Assembly (NCBI GenBank): GCA_029259695.1
Contig: JAJDEQ010000069.1
Span: 1-64,000, forward strand
Source of the DNA: Planctomycetota bacterium
GTDB taxonomy: Bacteria > Planctomycetota > B15-G4
DNA: 64,000 nucleotides
Reading direction: 5' to 3'
Shown here: piece by piece, positions 52,144 to 61,100 of the stretch
How positions within the stretch are numbered: position 1 is the first letter of the stretch
Layout of the letters: every line of letters begins with the position of its first letter
Notes under the pieces: generated by a model
What the model saw: only the letters and a program-made list of their open reading frames with translations
Told to the model about the DNA's origin: nothing
Databases searched by the model: none
Program-made: the position numbers and the translations under genes

Positions 52144-54156
52144 TCAGTTGTTCACTCCGTCGCGGTAGCCGCGTGTGTTCGGTGCGGCGTCCCAGACGTC
52201 GGGCCAGCCATCGAGATCGGTGTCGATGCGCAACGGCAGGGTGAGGCCGTAGGCGGCGGACAGGTTGGTCGCCGCGAACGAGCGGATCATCTTGCCCTGG
52301 ATCACCTGGACCATGCCCTGGATCTCCACCGGCGTCTTGAACAGCCACTCGGCGTTGAAGCGCTCGGGCCCGGTGTCGATGCGCGTCACCATGAAGTTCT
52401 CGCTGATCACGTCGTCGTCGTCGATGTCCGCGGGCAGCGACTCGATGTCGTAGAGCTGCAGCTTGCGCAGGAAGTCGATCACTCCTTCCTGGTCCGCCGT
52501 CGACGCGTTGACGAACTCCGTCTTGGACGGCAGGGCGTCGCGGCCGTGACGCAGGATCGCGTCGCGCAGGGTGAGCGAGGCGCCGTCGTGGCCCCAGGGG
52601 AAGCCCGAGCCCACACCCCACAGCGGCGCCGTGCGCCACTTGGTCTGCGAGTGACCGTCGTAGCCGATCTCCTCGAAGCCGCCGCCCAGGTCGTGGTGTG
52701 CGAAGTCGGTGAACAGGCCCTTGACCTCGAAGCCGTCGAAGTTGCGGACGTAGTCACGGCCGGACTCGGTGTAGAGCCGGTCGAGCTTGCCCTCCAGGCG
52801 TTGCGCCGTGTCGTTCCAGGTCACGTCGAAATCGAAGAAGCGACGGTCGCCGGTGAACATGGCGTCGGCCGGCTTGATCTGCCAGTCGGCGATGTGGCAC
52901 TGGGTGCACAGCATGGCGTCCATGAGGGCGACGCCGGCGTCGTATTCGACCTGCGTGCCGGCGAAGGCCGGGCGCGGCGCGTTGAGCATGAACCACTCGC
53001 CCAGGTCGAGGTCGCCTTCGCTGATCTCGCACAGGTGACCGTCGTCGTCCGGGTCGTCGCGGCTGAAGCCGAGGGCGTCCTTGTAGAAGCCGCGGTCAGG
53101 AGCCAGGTGCGTGGCCGGGAACTGGATCGCGCCGGCCAGCGATGGCTCGGAGATGCCGTTGAGGTCCGGGTCGTCCAGGGTCGTGGGGTCTTCCGACTCC
53201 AGTCCGGAGTGGGCGTTGAGCGGATCCCAGAGGAAGGTGCGCAGGGTGGGGTTGAGCGCGTTCTCGGGGACGAGCTGCCCCCAGCCGAAGACGACCACCT
53301 CGATGTTGTAACGATCCGAACCCAGGTCGCCCATGTAGTCGGCCGTGGGCAGGTAACCGCCGTCGCAGCCGTACCAGACCTTCAGGATCTGGTTGAGCTG
53401 CGGCTCGAGCGTCGCCGGGTCGAGCTTGGCGCTGCCGAAGTTGACCATCCCGCCACCCGGCGTGGCCTCGATCAGCAGCGGGTCGGGTGCCGCGTCGGAC
53501 TCGGCCACGTCGATCCAGCCGTCGCCGTTCGTGTCGATCACGTCCATCAGCTCGGTGCGGATCTGGATCGCGAGCATCTCCATGATGCCCCCGCCGTAGT
53601 AGTGCGGCGAGTTGCGTCCGAAGCCGCTGTCCTTGGCGAAGGTCACGCCGCCGCCCGGATTGCCGTTGGGCAGGTTGTGACAACCGAGGCAGCTGGTCTG
53701 GTTGTTGGCGGTGATCTTGGCCGTGAACTCGTCCTGCATCGGGCCGCCCAGGTCCGCGACGCCGCCGGTCTCGTTCCCGTAGAGGTCGGGTCCGAACGTG
53801 CTGAACACGCCGTCACGCGAGCGGAACTCGCGGAAGTTCAGGTTGCGGCCGAGCTGGTAGGCCAGGAACGGGTCGCGCTGGATGAAGTACGCGGTGCCGC
53901 CGAGTTCGTTCGGGTCGTGACTGTGCACGGCGCGCACGCGCGGGTTCTTCACCGAGCGGCCCGACGCGTCGATGTCCTCCTCTTCGCTGTTGACGAGGCT
54001 CGCGCGCTCGGCGTATTGCGCCCACGTGGGGGCGCAGCAGAGCAGGACGGCGGTCGCGATGCGCGCAGCGCTGGCGAACCGATCGAACGGGCGCGCGTTG
54101 TCGGAACGCGGTGTCGAACAGGAGGTCGTGGTTTCAGGGGGGGACGAGAAGTCCAT
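52144..54156 (-). CDS. Di-haem oxidoreductase of the DUF1111 type
   Basis: An AAGGAG site lies 8 nt upstream of the ATG; product 670 aa, exported (hydrophobic segment ARIATAVLLCCAPTWA|QY after a polar start). Two c-type haem motifs: C156-LG-C159-H and C417-TQ-C420-H. The end of the core has TKWRTAPLWGVGSGFPWGHD, a hallmark of the DUF1111/DHOR family (putative di-haem peroxidases or oxidoreductases). An EF-hand-like loop, DTNGDGWIDVAESDA, sits between the haem sites. Residues 1-45 contain an unusually long polar leader before the hydrophobic segment. The electron partner is unknown. It sits directly upstream of the CRTAC1-like gene (stop and next ATG overlap or lie about 60 nt apart, depending on start). 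Confidence 0.85.
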   Translation of the reverse strand: MDFSSPPETTTSCSTPRSDNARPFDRFASAARIATAVLLCCAPTWAQYAERASLVNSEEEDIDASGRSVKNPRVRAVHSHDPNELGGTAYFIQRDPFLAYQLGRNLNFREFRSRDGVFSTFGPDLYGNETGGVADLGGPMQDEFTAKITANNQTSCLGCHNLPNGNPGGGVTFAKDSGFGRNSPHYYGGGIMEMLAIQIRTELMDVIDTNGDGWIDVAESDAAPDPLLIEATPGGGMVNFGSAKLDPATLEPQLNQILKVWYGCDGGYLPTADYMGDLGSDRYNIEVVVFGWGQLVPENALNPTLRTFLWDPLNAHSGLESEDPTTLDDPDLNGISEPSLAGAIQFPATHLAPDRGFYKDALGFSRDDPDDDGHLCEISEGDLDLGEWFMLNAPRPAFAGTQVEYDAGVALMDAMLCTQCHIADWQIKPADAMFTGDRRFFDFDVTWNDTAQRLEGKLDRLYTESGRDYVRNFDGFEVKGLFTDFAHHDLGGGFEEIGYDGHSQTKWRTAPLWGVGSGFPWGHDGASLTLRDAILRHGRDALPSKTEFVNASTADQEGVIDFLRKLQLYDIESLPADIDDDDVISENFMVTRIDTGPERFNAEWLFKTPVEIQGMVQVIQGKMIRSFAATNLSAAYGLTLPLRIDTDLDGWPDVWDAAPNTRGYRDGVNN

Positions 54157-54201
54157 GGATCCAGCTCCTTCGGATGTTCAGCGCGGAACAAAGGAGGGAC
54201 C

Positions 54202-54309
54202 ATGACGTCGAGGGCGCGTACCGGACTCGTCGCCGGTCGCACCGCGCCATCGTGTCTGCTGCCCTCGACTGCCCGAGGCCTTACGTATGCGGGCAAAGCT
54301 ATACCGTGA
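54202..54309 (+). CDS. Possible small protein (35 aa) with consensus ribosome site
   Basis: An ATG at 54202 is preceded by AAAGGAGGGACC, an almost perfect ribosome site, and leads to a 35-codon frame ending at TGA 54307-54309. The peptide starts MTSRARTGLVAGRTAPSCLL. It has no clear hydrophobic helix or homology I recognise, and the G/C-rich composition makes short open frames common. It is divergent from the di-haem gene, 45 nt away. The match of ribosome site and ATG is the only support. Confidence 0.25.
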   Translation: MTSRARTGLVAGRTAPSCLLPSTARGLTYAGKAIP

Positions 54310-55200
54310 TCGACGAATTGCCTATCCACCGTTTGGGGACGGGAGCGATCTGCTGTCGTGCGAGAGGCGATACAGAATGTCGGTTCACCATGCGTCCGCG
54401 CGCACTGTGACGGGGTACCGCACGTTTCGTCGGTGCGATGCGTGACTGCAGGACGCACTTGCAGAACTCGCCGTCCGACGCGCTCGCGGTGCCGCCGACA
54501 CCGACAGCGAGACCGACGGCGGCGCGCCGTCGCCAGTCTCACGAGTGAAGGTTCGGGTGCCCGACGACGACTCGCGCAGGGTCCGTGAGCAGCTCCGGCA
54601 CGGCCTTCACGAGCCGTTCCCTCGATCCGCTCGGCTCGTCCCGGGGGCCGCTCTCATCGCTTGCCACGGCGCCCGGAGCACCGCAGGCAGCAGCCAACTG
54701 CCCGGCTGGCTCGCAACCCTCGGCCAATAGCAGCCGCCGCAGTGCGGCTTCATGCCTCCGGGAGCCACTGGCGCCTTCCCTTCGCGCGGCCGCGACCCGT
54801 AAGCTCCAGGGCTTCGAATCGGCACCCACCCGGCGAGGTCGAGACCAAGTGTCGGATCTCTTGTCAGGCTTCCAAGTCGTTCGGCGTCGCTTCGCGTTTC
54901 GCGATTATCCGCGCGGCTGCGCGGGCGGTGTTTCTCCCCAAGACCGCCCTCCCGAACCGGCTGCTCGGACCGAACCCGAGACGAGGAGCCGGTCAGAACG
55001 ACGTAACGAGCCGACCCTCGGCACGACGCGCTCTGTGTCCTTCACGCCCGTTCGGCGGGTTACGAGGGGCTGGCGTGGCATTCGTGCGGTGCACGTCGCA
55101 CCGGCCCGGGTATCGATTCGATCTCGACTGACGCATGCACCTTTGATCGACACCTCGTCTGCGGGAGTTCCCCCCGCGGAATTCAACGAGAACACCATCG
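54310..55200. other. Gene-poor stretch between di-haem oxidoreductase and FN3/GH-A-like gene
   Basis: About 0.9 kb without a gene I can support. Open frames on both strands are Arg/Ser/Pro-rich, lack ribosome sites and show no hydrophobic or domain pattern. Base composition is more mixed than in the flanking genes (ATACCGTGATCGACGAATTG near 54301, GATTATCC near 54902). One hairpin is visible: GGGCGGT (54923-54929) pairs with ACCGCCC (54943-54949), loop 13 nt. The stretch presumably holds promoters for the divergent flanking genes and perhaps a small RNA, for which I have no evidence. Confidence 0.5.
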
Positions 55201-58104
55201 ATGGCGTCCCGTGCCCCCCGGCCGTATCGGACCCCTGAAGGACCCTTTGCCCCCCAAACCGCAGCCCGAGCGCGTCGCCTGTCGGGCTCCCGCGTCGGCT
55301 CACGCCGATTCGTCGCCGGGTTGGCGGTGGGTCTTGGCTCGCTCCTCCTCGCGCTGAGCGGTCTGATCGCCGAGACACCGGTTGCGCCCGGTGTCACGAG
55401 CGGTGATCAGCAGGCCTCCTGCGCTGCGACGAGTGGCTGTGCGACTCCCGGTCACGACCACGAGGTCGTCCTGGTCCAGGCTCGTGGCTTGCAGAGCGGT
55501 TCCACAGCCCCCGGCTCGGCCGGCACGGAGAGTGCCGGCCTGGAAGCGGCCGGCCTCGACACCGATGGGCAGACAGACAGTGCGTTGGCGGTCGTCGGCC
55601 AGGCCGACGGGTCGTCGGTCGCTGAGTTCGGCGGGGCCGCTTCGGCCCCGGAACCCATGGTCGTCGTGGACGCGGGTGAGCACTTCGTCGGGCGGACGCT
55701 GCGGCGCCGCCAGGACTCGCAACAACTCGCGCTGCGGCAGCGCCTCGCGGAGGAGCAGCGGCGACTGGCCGAGGCGCGGGCGAAGCTCGTTGCTGCCAGG
55801 TCCCCCTCGCCCTCTGATGGGCTCGATCCGGCGGGTCGTCGAGGGGCCGTGACCAGTGCCCGTGACGGTGTGCAACGGGCCGACCGGCGGGTCTCGCGGA
55901 TCGCCACCAAGCTCGCGAGCGTGGCCGCGGCCATGAATGCCCTGGCGGCACCGGCCCAGGGGCACGTGACCGCCGCCTCGTCCTCTACGTCGCCTGGATC
56001 CGGTTCGGCCAGTGGCAAGGCCAGTCAGGCCTTTGCGTCGCTGGTGGCGGATGACCAGATCGATCCCCCGACGCTGAGCGTCATGTCCGACGCCGCCGGG
56101 GCGCTGCTCTACGACTGGACCGTGGTCGCGGACGCGTCCCACTACACCCTGTACGTGGACCTCGAACCGGAGGTCGACACCGTGACCGGCACGCCGTTCC
56201 CCACCGAGGACACGGCGCTGCTGATCGACAACGTCCCGCCGGGCACGACGGTCTACGCCATGGTCACGGCGACCGTCGCCGAGGTCGAGACGCGCGGCTC
56301 GAACGAGGTGCGCATCGTCACCCCGACCACGCCGGCCGCCCCCCAGGGGTTCCAGGCGCAAGCGACCAACAGCGCCTCGGTGATCCTGTCCTGGCAGTCG
56401 GCCGATGATGTGGACCACTACCGGATCTTCTGGAGTGAGACGCCCGGGGTGTTGCCCTGGACCGGCAATCTGATCGGGTCCGTGACCAGTCCGCACACGC
56501 ATGCAGGCCTGGCGCCCGGTCGCACCTATCACTACATCGTGGTCGGCGTGAACGAGCTGGGCCTCGGTGAACCGTCCGAGGAACTGGCGGTCACCGTGCT
56601 CGAGCCGACGACCCAGGGCAACGAGGGGTCACCCCTCGGCGTGAACCTGCACGCGATCACGTACTGGTCCCCCGAGTGGGTCTTCAAGGACGTGTTCAAG
56701 CAGTCGAAGCCCTGGTACCCGCAGGAGGCCAACAGCGGCGCCTGGGACACCGACTTCCCGTTGAACCTCACGGCCGATGGCTACCCGATCCTGGGCACGA
56801 ACCCGGCGGGGAATCCCGAGGCCGCCGGGACGCTCATGTTCCGGGACCTCGATGGGCACTACCCGTCCGGCGAGTACATCTGCCTGTACGACGGAGTCGG
56901 CGAGGTGGAGCTGGGGATGGACGCCACGGTGGTCAGCTCCCAGCCGGGACGCATCGTGTGCCGCGTGGACGACCCGTCCGACTCCGGCATCTTCCTGAAG
57001 ATCCGTACGACGCCCAACCCGTCCAACCCGGTCCGCAACATCCGCTTGTTCCACTCTCAATGGGAGAACAGCTACCTCACCGAGCCGTTCCACCCGGCCT
57101 TCCTGGCACGCATCGCGGCCTTCAAGATGATCCGCTTCATGGACTGGCAGCGGACGAACCACAACGACTTCCTGATGGACTGGGAGGATCGCGCAAGAGC
57201 CAGCTTCCAGACCCAGGCGTCACCGGAGCGGGGCGTGGCGCTGGAGCACATGATCCAGCTTTCCAACACGCTCGGTGCCGACCCGTGGTTCTGCATGCCC
57301 CACCTCGCGACCGACGACTACGTCGTGCAGTTCGCGATCCAGTGCCGCAACCAACTCCGACCCGATCTCCAGATCTACATCGAGCACTCCAACGAGGTCT
57401 GGAACGGGGCGTTCGGTCAGGCGCAGTACGCTCTGCAGACCGGCAAGGCGCGCGGTCTCTCCGACAACGACTTCCAGGCGCAACTGCGCTACCACAGTCA
57501 GCGCTCCGTGCAGATCTTCGAGATCTTCGAGCAGGTGTTCGGCGGCACCGACCGGCTCGTGCGCGTCTTGGGCAGTCAGTCCGACAACCCCTGGGTCGGT
57601 ACCACGGTGATGGACTGGGATGATGCCTACCAGCACGCCGACGCCCTCGCGGTGGCGCCGTACTGGGATGGAGGGCTCACCGGGAACATCGGCGTGCTCA
57701 ACATGTCGATGAGCCAGATCATGGACATCCTCGCCGACGACATCGACGAGACGCGCAGCATCAGCGAGCAGAACGCCGCCAATGCCGCAGCCCGGGGATT
57801 GACGCTGATCGCCTATGAGGGTGGCCAGCACCTCACACCGAAGCCGCAGTACGTCGACAATCCGGCCATGGCCCAGAAGTTCATCGAGATCAACCGCCAC
57901 CCGGGCATGTACGACCTCTACGTGCGCGACCTCGAGCACTGGGCCGACGTGGGCGGCGGCATGTACGCGATCTTCTCGTCCATGTCCGTCTACTCGAAGT
58001 GGGGTAGCTGGGGGATCATGGAGTACGAGGATCAGGATCCCGCGACCGCTCCCAAGTACCAGGCCTGCCTGCAGTTCATCGCCGATCAAGCCTCCGTGAA
58101 CTGA
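55201..58104 (+). CDS. Exported FN3 protein with clan GH-A-like catalytic motifs (967 aa)
   Basis: Residues 36-60 (RRFVAGLAVGLGSLLLALSG) form a signal or anchor segment. A low-complexity region follows, then a coiled coil at about 168-200 (LRQRLAEEQRRLAEARAKL). Two fibronectin type III-like domains span about 288-470 (LYDWTVVADASHYTLYVDLE, and SVILSWQSADDVDHYRIFWS). The rest (480-967) begins PLGVNLHAITYWSPEWVFKD and has a TIM-barrel look with IYIEHSNEVWNGAFGQAQYA (Asn-Glu, Glu732) and LTLIAYEGGQHLTP (Glu873), the N-E and E pair used as acid/base and nucleophile in clan GH-A glycosidases. I infer a secreted polysaccharide-degrading enzyme with an unassigned family; activity is not proven by motifs. 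The ribosome site is weak. Confidence 0.8.
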   Translation: MASRAPRPYRTPEGPFAPQTAARARRLSGSRVGSRRFVAGLAVGLGSLLLALSGLIAETPVAPGVTSGDQQASCAATSGCATPGHDHEVVLVQARGLQSGSTAPGSAGTESAGLEAAGLDTDGQTDSALAVVGQADGSSVAEFGGAASAPEPMVVVDAGEHFVGRTLRRRQDSQQLALRQRLAEEQRRLAEARAKLVAARSPSPSDGLDPAGRRGAVTSARDGVQRADRRVSRIATKLASVAAAMNALAAPAQGHVTAASSSTSPGSGSASGKASQAFASLVADDQIDPPTLSVMSDAAGALLYDWTVVADASHYTLYVDLEPEVDTVTGTPFPTEDTALLIDNVPPGTTVYAMVTATVAEVETRGSNEVRIVTPTTPAAPQGFQAQATNSASVILSWQSADDVDHYRIFWSETPGVLPWTGNLIGSVTSPHTHAGLAPGRTYHYIVVGVNELGLGEPSEELAVTVLEPTTQGNEGSPLGVNLHAITYWSPEWVFKDVFKQSKPWYPQEANSGAWDTDFPLNLTADGYPILGTNPAGNPEAAGTLMFRDLDGHYPSGEYICLYDGVGEVELGMDATVVSSQPGRIVCRVDDPSDSGIFLKIRTTPNPSNPVRNIRLFHSQWENSYLTEPFHPAFLARIAAFKMIRFMDWQRTNHNDFLMDWEDRARASFQTQASPERGVALEHMIQLSNTLGADPWFCMPHLATDDYVVQFAIQCRNQLRPDLQIYIEHSNEVWNGAFGQAQYALQTGKARGLSDNDFQAQLRYHSQRSVQIFEIFEQVFGGTDRLVRVLGSQSDNPWVGTTVMDWDDAYQHADALAVAPYWDGGLTGNIGVLNMSMSQIMDILADDIDETRSISEQNAANAAARGLTLIAYEGGQHLTPKPQYVDNPAMAQKFIEINRHPGMYDLYVRDLEHWADVGGGMYAIFSSMSVYSKWGSWGIMEYEDQDPATAPKYQACLQFIADQASVN

Positions 58105-58172
58105 CGCCCTCGCCGTATGCCCGTGCTTCGCGCCGCGGCCTGCGTGCGCGGGGACGGGGCTGGCGGGCTTGG

Positions 58173-61100
58173 TCAGCTCGCGCGGCCGACCCAGGTCTCG
58201 GCGAGGGTGCGCAGGTCGGGGTCGGCGCCTCCGTCGTTGCGGAAGTAGTGCTCTTCGAGCTGGCTGATCTGGGTCTGGAGCTCGCGACGATGCTCGGCGG
58301 AGATGCCGTTCTGTGAGTCGATGTCGCGCAGCAGCCCGATCACGGTGAAGGCCGAGAGCGTCTCCGGCATGCGGAAACGGTCGTCGGCGAGCGCGCGTTG
58401 GCGCGGACGACGGGCGATCGAGACAGCCACCACGACCAGCACCAACAGGGCCCCCAGGCCGACGGCCCAGCGGGTGATCGAGCCCAGGTCCCGTTCGCCA
58501 TAGCTCGCGGCGAGGCTCACGACGGGTTCCACCGTCTCGAGGTCTGCGTCGACGTAGCGTTGGTACAGCAGCTCGGCTCCGTCGACCTTCGTCGAGGCGA
58601 AGTGGAACGTCTCGGGCAGCTCGACGAGATCCTCCTCGGCGTGGAGGACGATCTGCCAGCTGCGTTCGGAGAGGATCCCGATGCCGTCGCCCTCCTGGTC
58701 GAACTCGATCACCGAGACGCCTTGATCGTCGATCGAGGCCACTTCGAAACCCTCCGAGCCGAGGTCGGCCAGGGTCTCGAGTTCCGGGACGAGTCCCGTG
58801 GCCGAGGCCTTGACCTCGAGCACGAGGCGGCCCTCGTTGGCCTGCCGTTCGTCGAGCGTCTGGACCAGTTCGAGGTTCGCGAAGGGAACATCCGTCGATC
58901 GCTGCGTGGCGTCGATGGGTCGCGGGGCCGACTCCACGGGCAACACGGCGTAGCCCGTCGTGTCGAGGAAATCGAGGTCGAAGCGCAGGGGTGGCACGCG
59001 ATCGATCTGGGGCCCACGGGCCTGCAGCAGGACGTAGGCGTAGGGCGTGACGCGCCAGCCGTACTCCTCGACCGCGCGGGAGTGTGTGTCGGGGTGATTG
59101 AATGTCACCGAGAGCACTTCGAAGTGCTCGTCCAGGGACTCGCGCGCCGCCTCCTCGAACTTGTCGCGGTAGTCCTCTGTCGGGCGGCCGTAGTTGTACG
59201 AGAAGCCCTGGTTGTTCTGGTTCACGAGGTACTTGGCGAAGCCGCCGGCCTCGCGCTCGATTTCGCGCGTGTGGCGGATGTTGACCAGCAGTCCGAAGGG
59301 CTCGCCGTGGCCGACGCGATCGGGGCCGTCGATGTTCGTTTCGAGGCGGATCTCGGTGACCAGGTCCTTGTAGTAGTCGTAGACCTCGCGTGCCAACTCG
59401 GCGCGCTCGTGGTCGCCGGCAATGTCGAGCCCGTGCCGCACGTAGCGGAATTTCACGTCGGGGCTCACCGAGCTCATACGCGTGAAGAGCGTGTTGGCGA
59501 ACTGCCCGGTGTGCCGCTCGGCAGCCTCGTCGGGCAAGGCGCTGAGCGCCGCGCGGATGGCTGGGAACTGGGCGCCGACCGGCTGCTGCTCGTGGGTCAC
59601 GGCCCCCAGGTCGCAGGCGCCGAGGGCCGCGTAGAACCAGGTGTCGTAGGGCCTGGACGTCTCCTCGTCCTCGGGGCGCTCGGCCAGGCCGGCGGCGTAC
59701 AGCTCGGCCGCCCGGGCGAACTCGGCGAAGGCGGCCTCGCGCCGCGCGGCGAAGTCGGACGACCGCGCGATCTCCTGGGCGTAGTTGTTCTCATCGTGCA
59801 ACACGGCGGCGCGCGCCAGGGTCAGGGCCCAGTCGTCGGGGTGGTCCGCGAGGCCGCGGTCGGCGACCGACAACGCGACTTCGTAGCCGCGCAGGATCTC
59901 GTTCTGGATGTCTTTCTGGCGGCGCCGGGTCTGCTTGTCCTTCTGCACCGAAGGGTCACGCCACACGCCGACCAGGTTGCTGCGCATGCGGTGGACGAGC
60001 TCGGCCATGGTCTCGGGTTCGAGTTCCTGCATGGCCCCGAACACGCTCTCGATGGTCTCCACGCGGTACACCTCGGCCACGCTGTGGGCCGCGGTGAAGC
60101 AGTTGGCCACCAAGGCTTCGTCCAGGTCGTCGATCGGCAGTTGGCGCAGGCGCGCGATCCACTCGGCGAGTTCGGCGAGGTTGCGCTGCTGCTTGGAACG
60201 CGTGAGCGGGATGGCGTTGGCCCGTTGCTCGAAGCCGTAGAAGAAGACGTACTGGTTGGAGCGCTGGTTCTCCGAGTTGGGGTTGTGGTTGCGTGCCCAG
60301 ACGCGCAGGAATTCGTTCACCAGCTCCTCGGCGCGCTCCGGGTAGACATCGGCGACGCGCTCGATGAAGGGGAAGGCGTCGGACTCCTCGTTCACCTTGA
60401 GCAGCAACTGCGCGGTGAGCATGTCGAACCGGGGCCGGACAGCGCCGTCGATCAGCGCGATCCAGGTCTCCGAGGGTCGGATGTCGAGCACGTCATCGGC
60501 ACGCAGCGGAGTGGGGCGCTGGTTGCTGTTCGACGGGCGGTACTGGTTGTAGAAGAAGTTGCCGTAGTAGTCCCGTTCGAGCTGCGGTCCGCGTTGGGTG
60601 GACTCGTCGTACTTGTAGGTGAACTCGGCTTCGCGAAGCCAGTTCACGGCGAGGACGTTGAGGGTCTCGCGCCACTCGTCGGCGCGTTCGGGGGCCGCGG
60701 CCAGCAGCGCGTCGGCCGCGGTGGTCTGGAGCTGGAGCGTCTTGAAGCGCGCGTCGGCGTCCCTGCCCTGGTCGATGAAGCCCGCGGCGGCGGCGCCGCC
60801 GATGGTGGCCAGGATCTCCATGCCGCGTCCGGGGCGCGTGGTGAAGCTCTCGTCGAGCCAGGCCGCGCCGAGTTCCTCGCGCAGCCGCGGCGCGATCTCC
60901 ACCGCGCGCTTGAGCGCTTCCTGCTTGTCTTCCTTCTCGATCGTGCCCAGCGCCAGGGCCGCCTGCGTGGCGCGCCACACCGTCTCGAGATCGGCGCGCT
61001 CTCCGTCCCGCTCGTGTCGCGCCAGGTAGTGGCGCGCGATCATGTTGAGCGCGGGGCGGTCATCGTCGGCGATGGCCTGGCCGAGTTCGGGCAGGAAGCG

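Noticed and set aside
49676-52168. An 830-codon plus-strand frame opposite the CRTAC1-like gene
   Set aside because: Antisense shadow of DxDGD-rich coding, giving V-E-V-A repeats that only look ordered.
52138-54309. A 723-codon plus-strand frame opposite the di-haem gene
   Set aside because: Val/Gly/Arg/His-rich with no family pattern. Only its last 35 codons have a ribosome site, and those are listed separately as a weak candidate.
54923-54949. Hairpin GGGCGGT / ACCGCCC considered as a terminator
   Set aside because: It follows no supported gene and has no T-run; noted only as part of the non-coding stretch.
54585-55238. A 217-codon frame ahead of the FN3 gene
   Set aside because: Ser/Arg/Pro-rich without a ribosome site or domain pattern, and it overlaps the start of the real gene.
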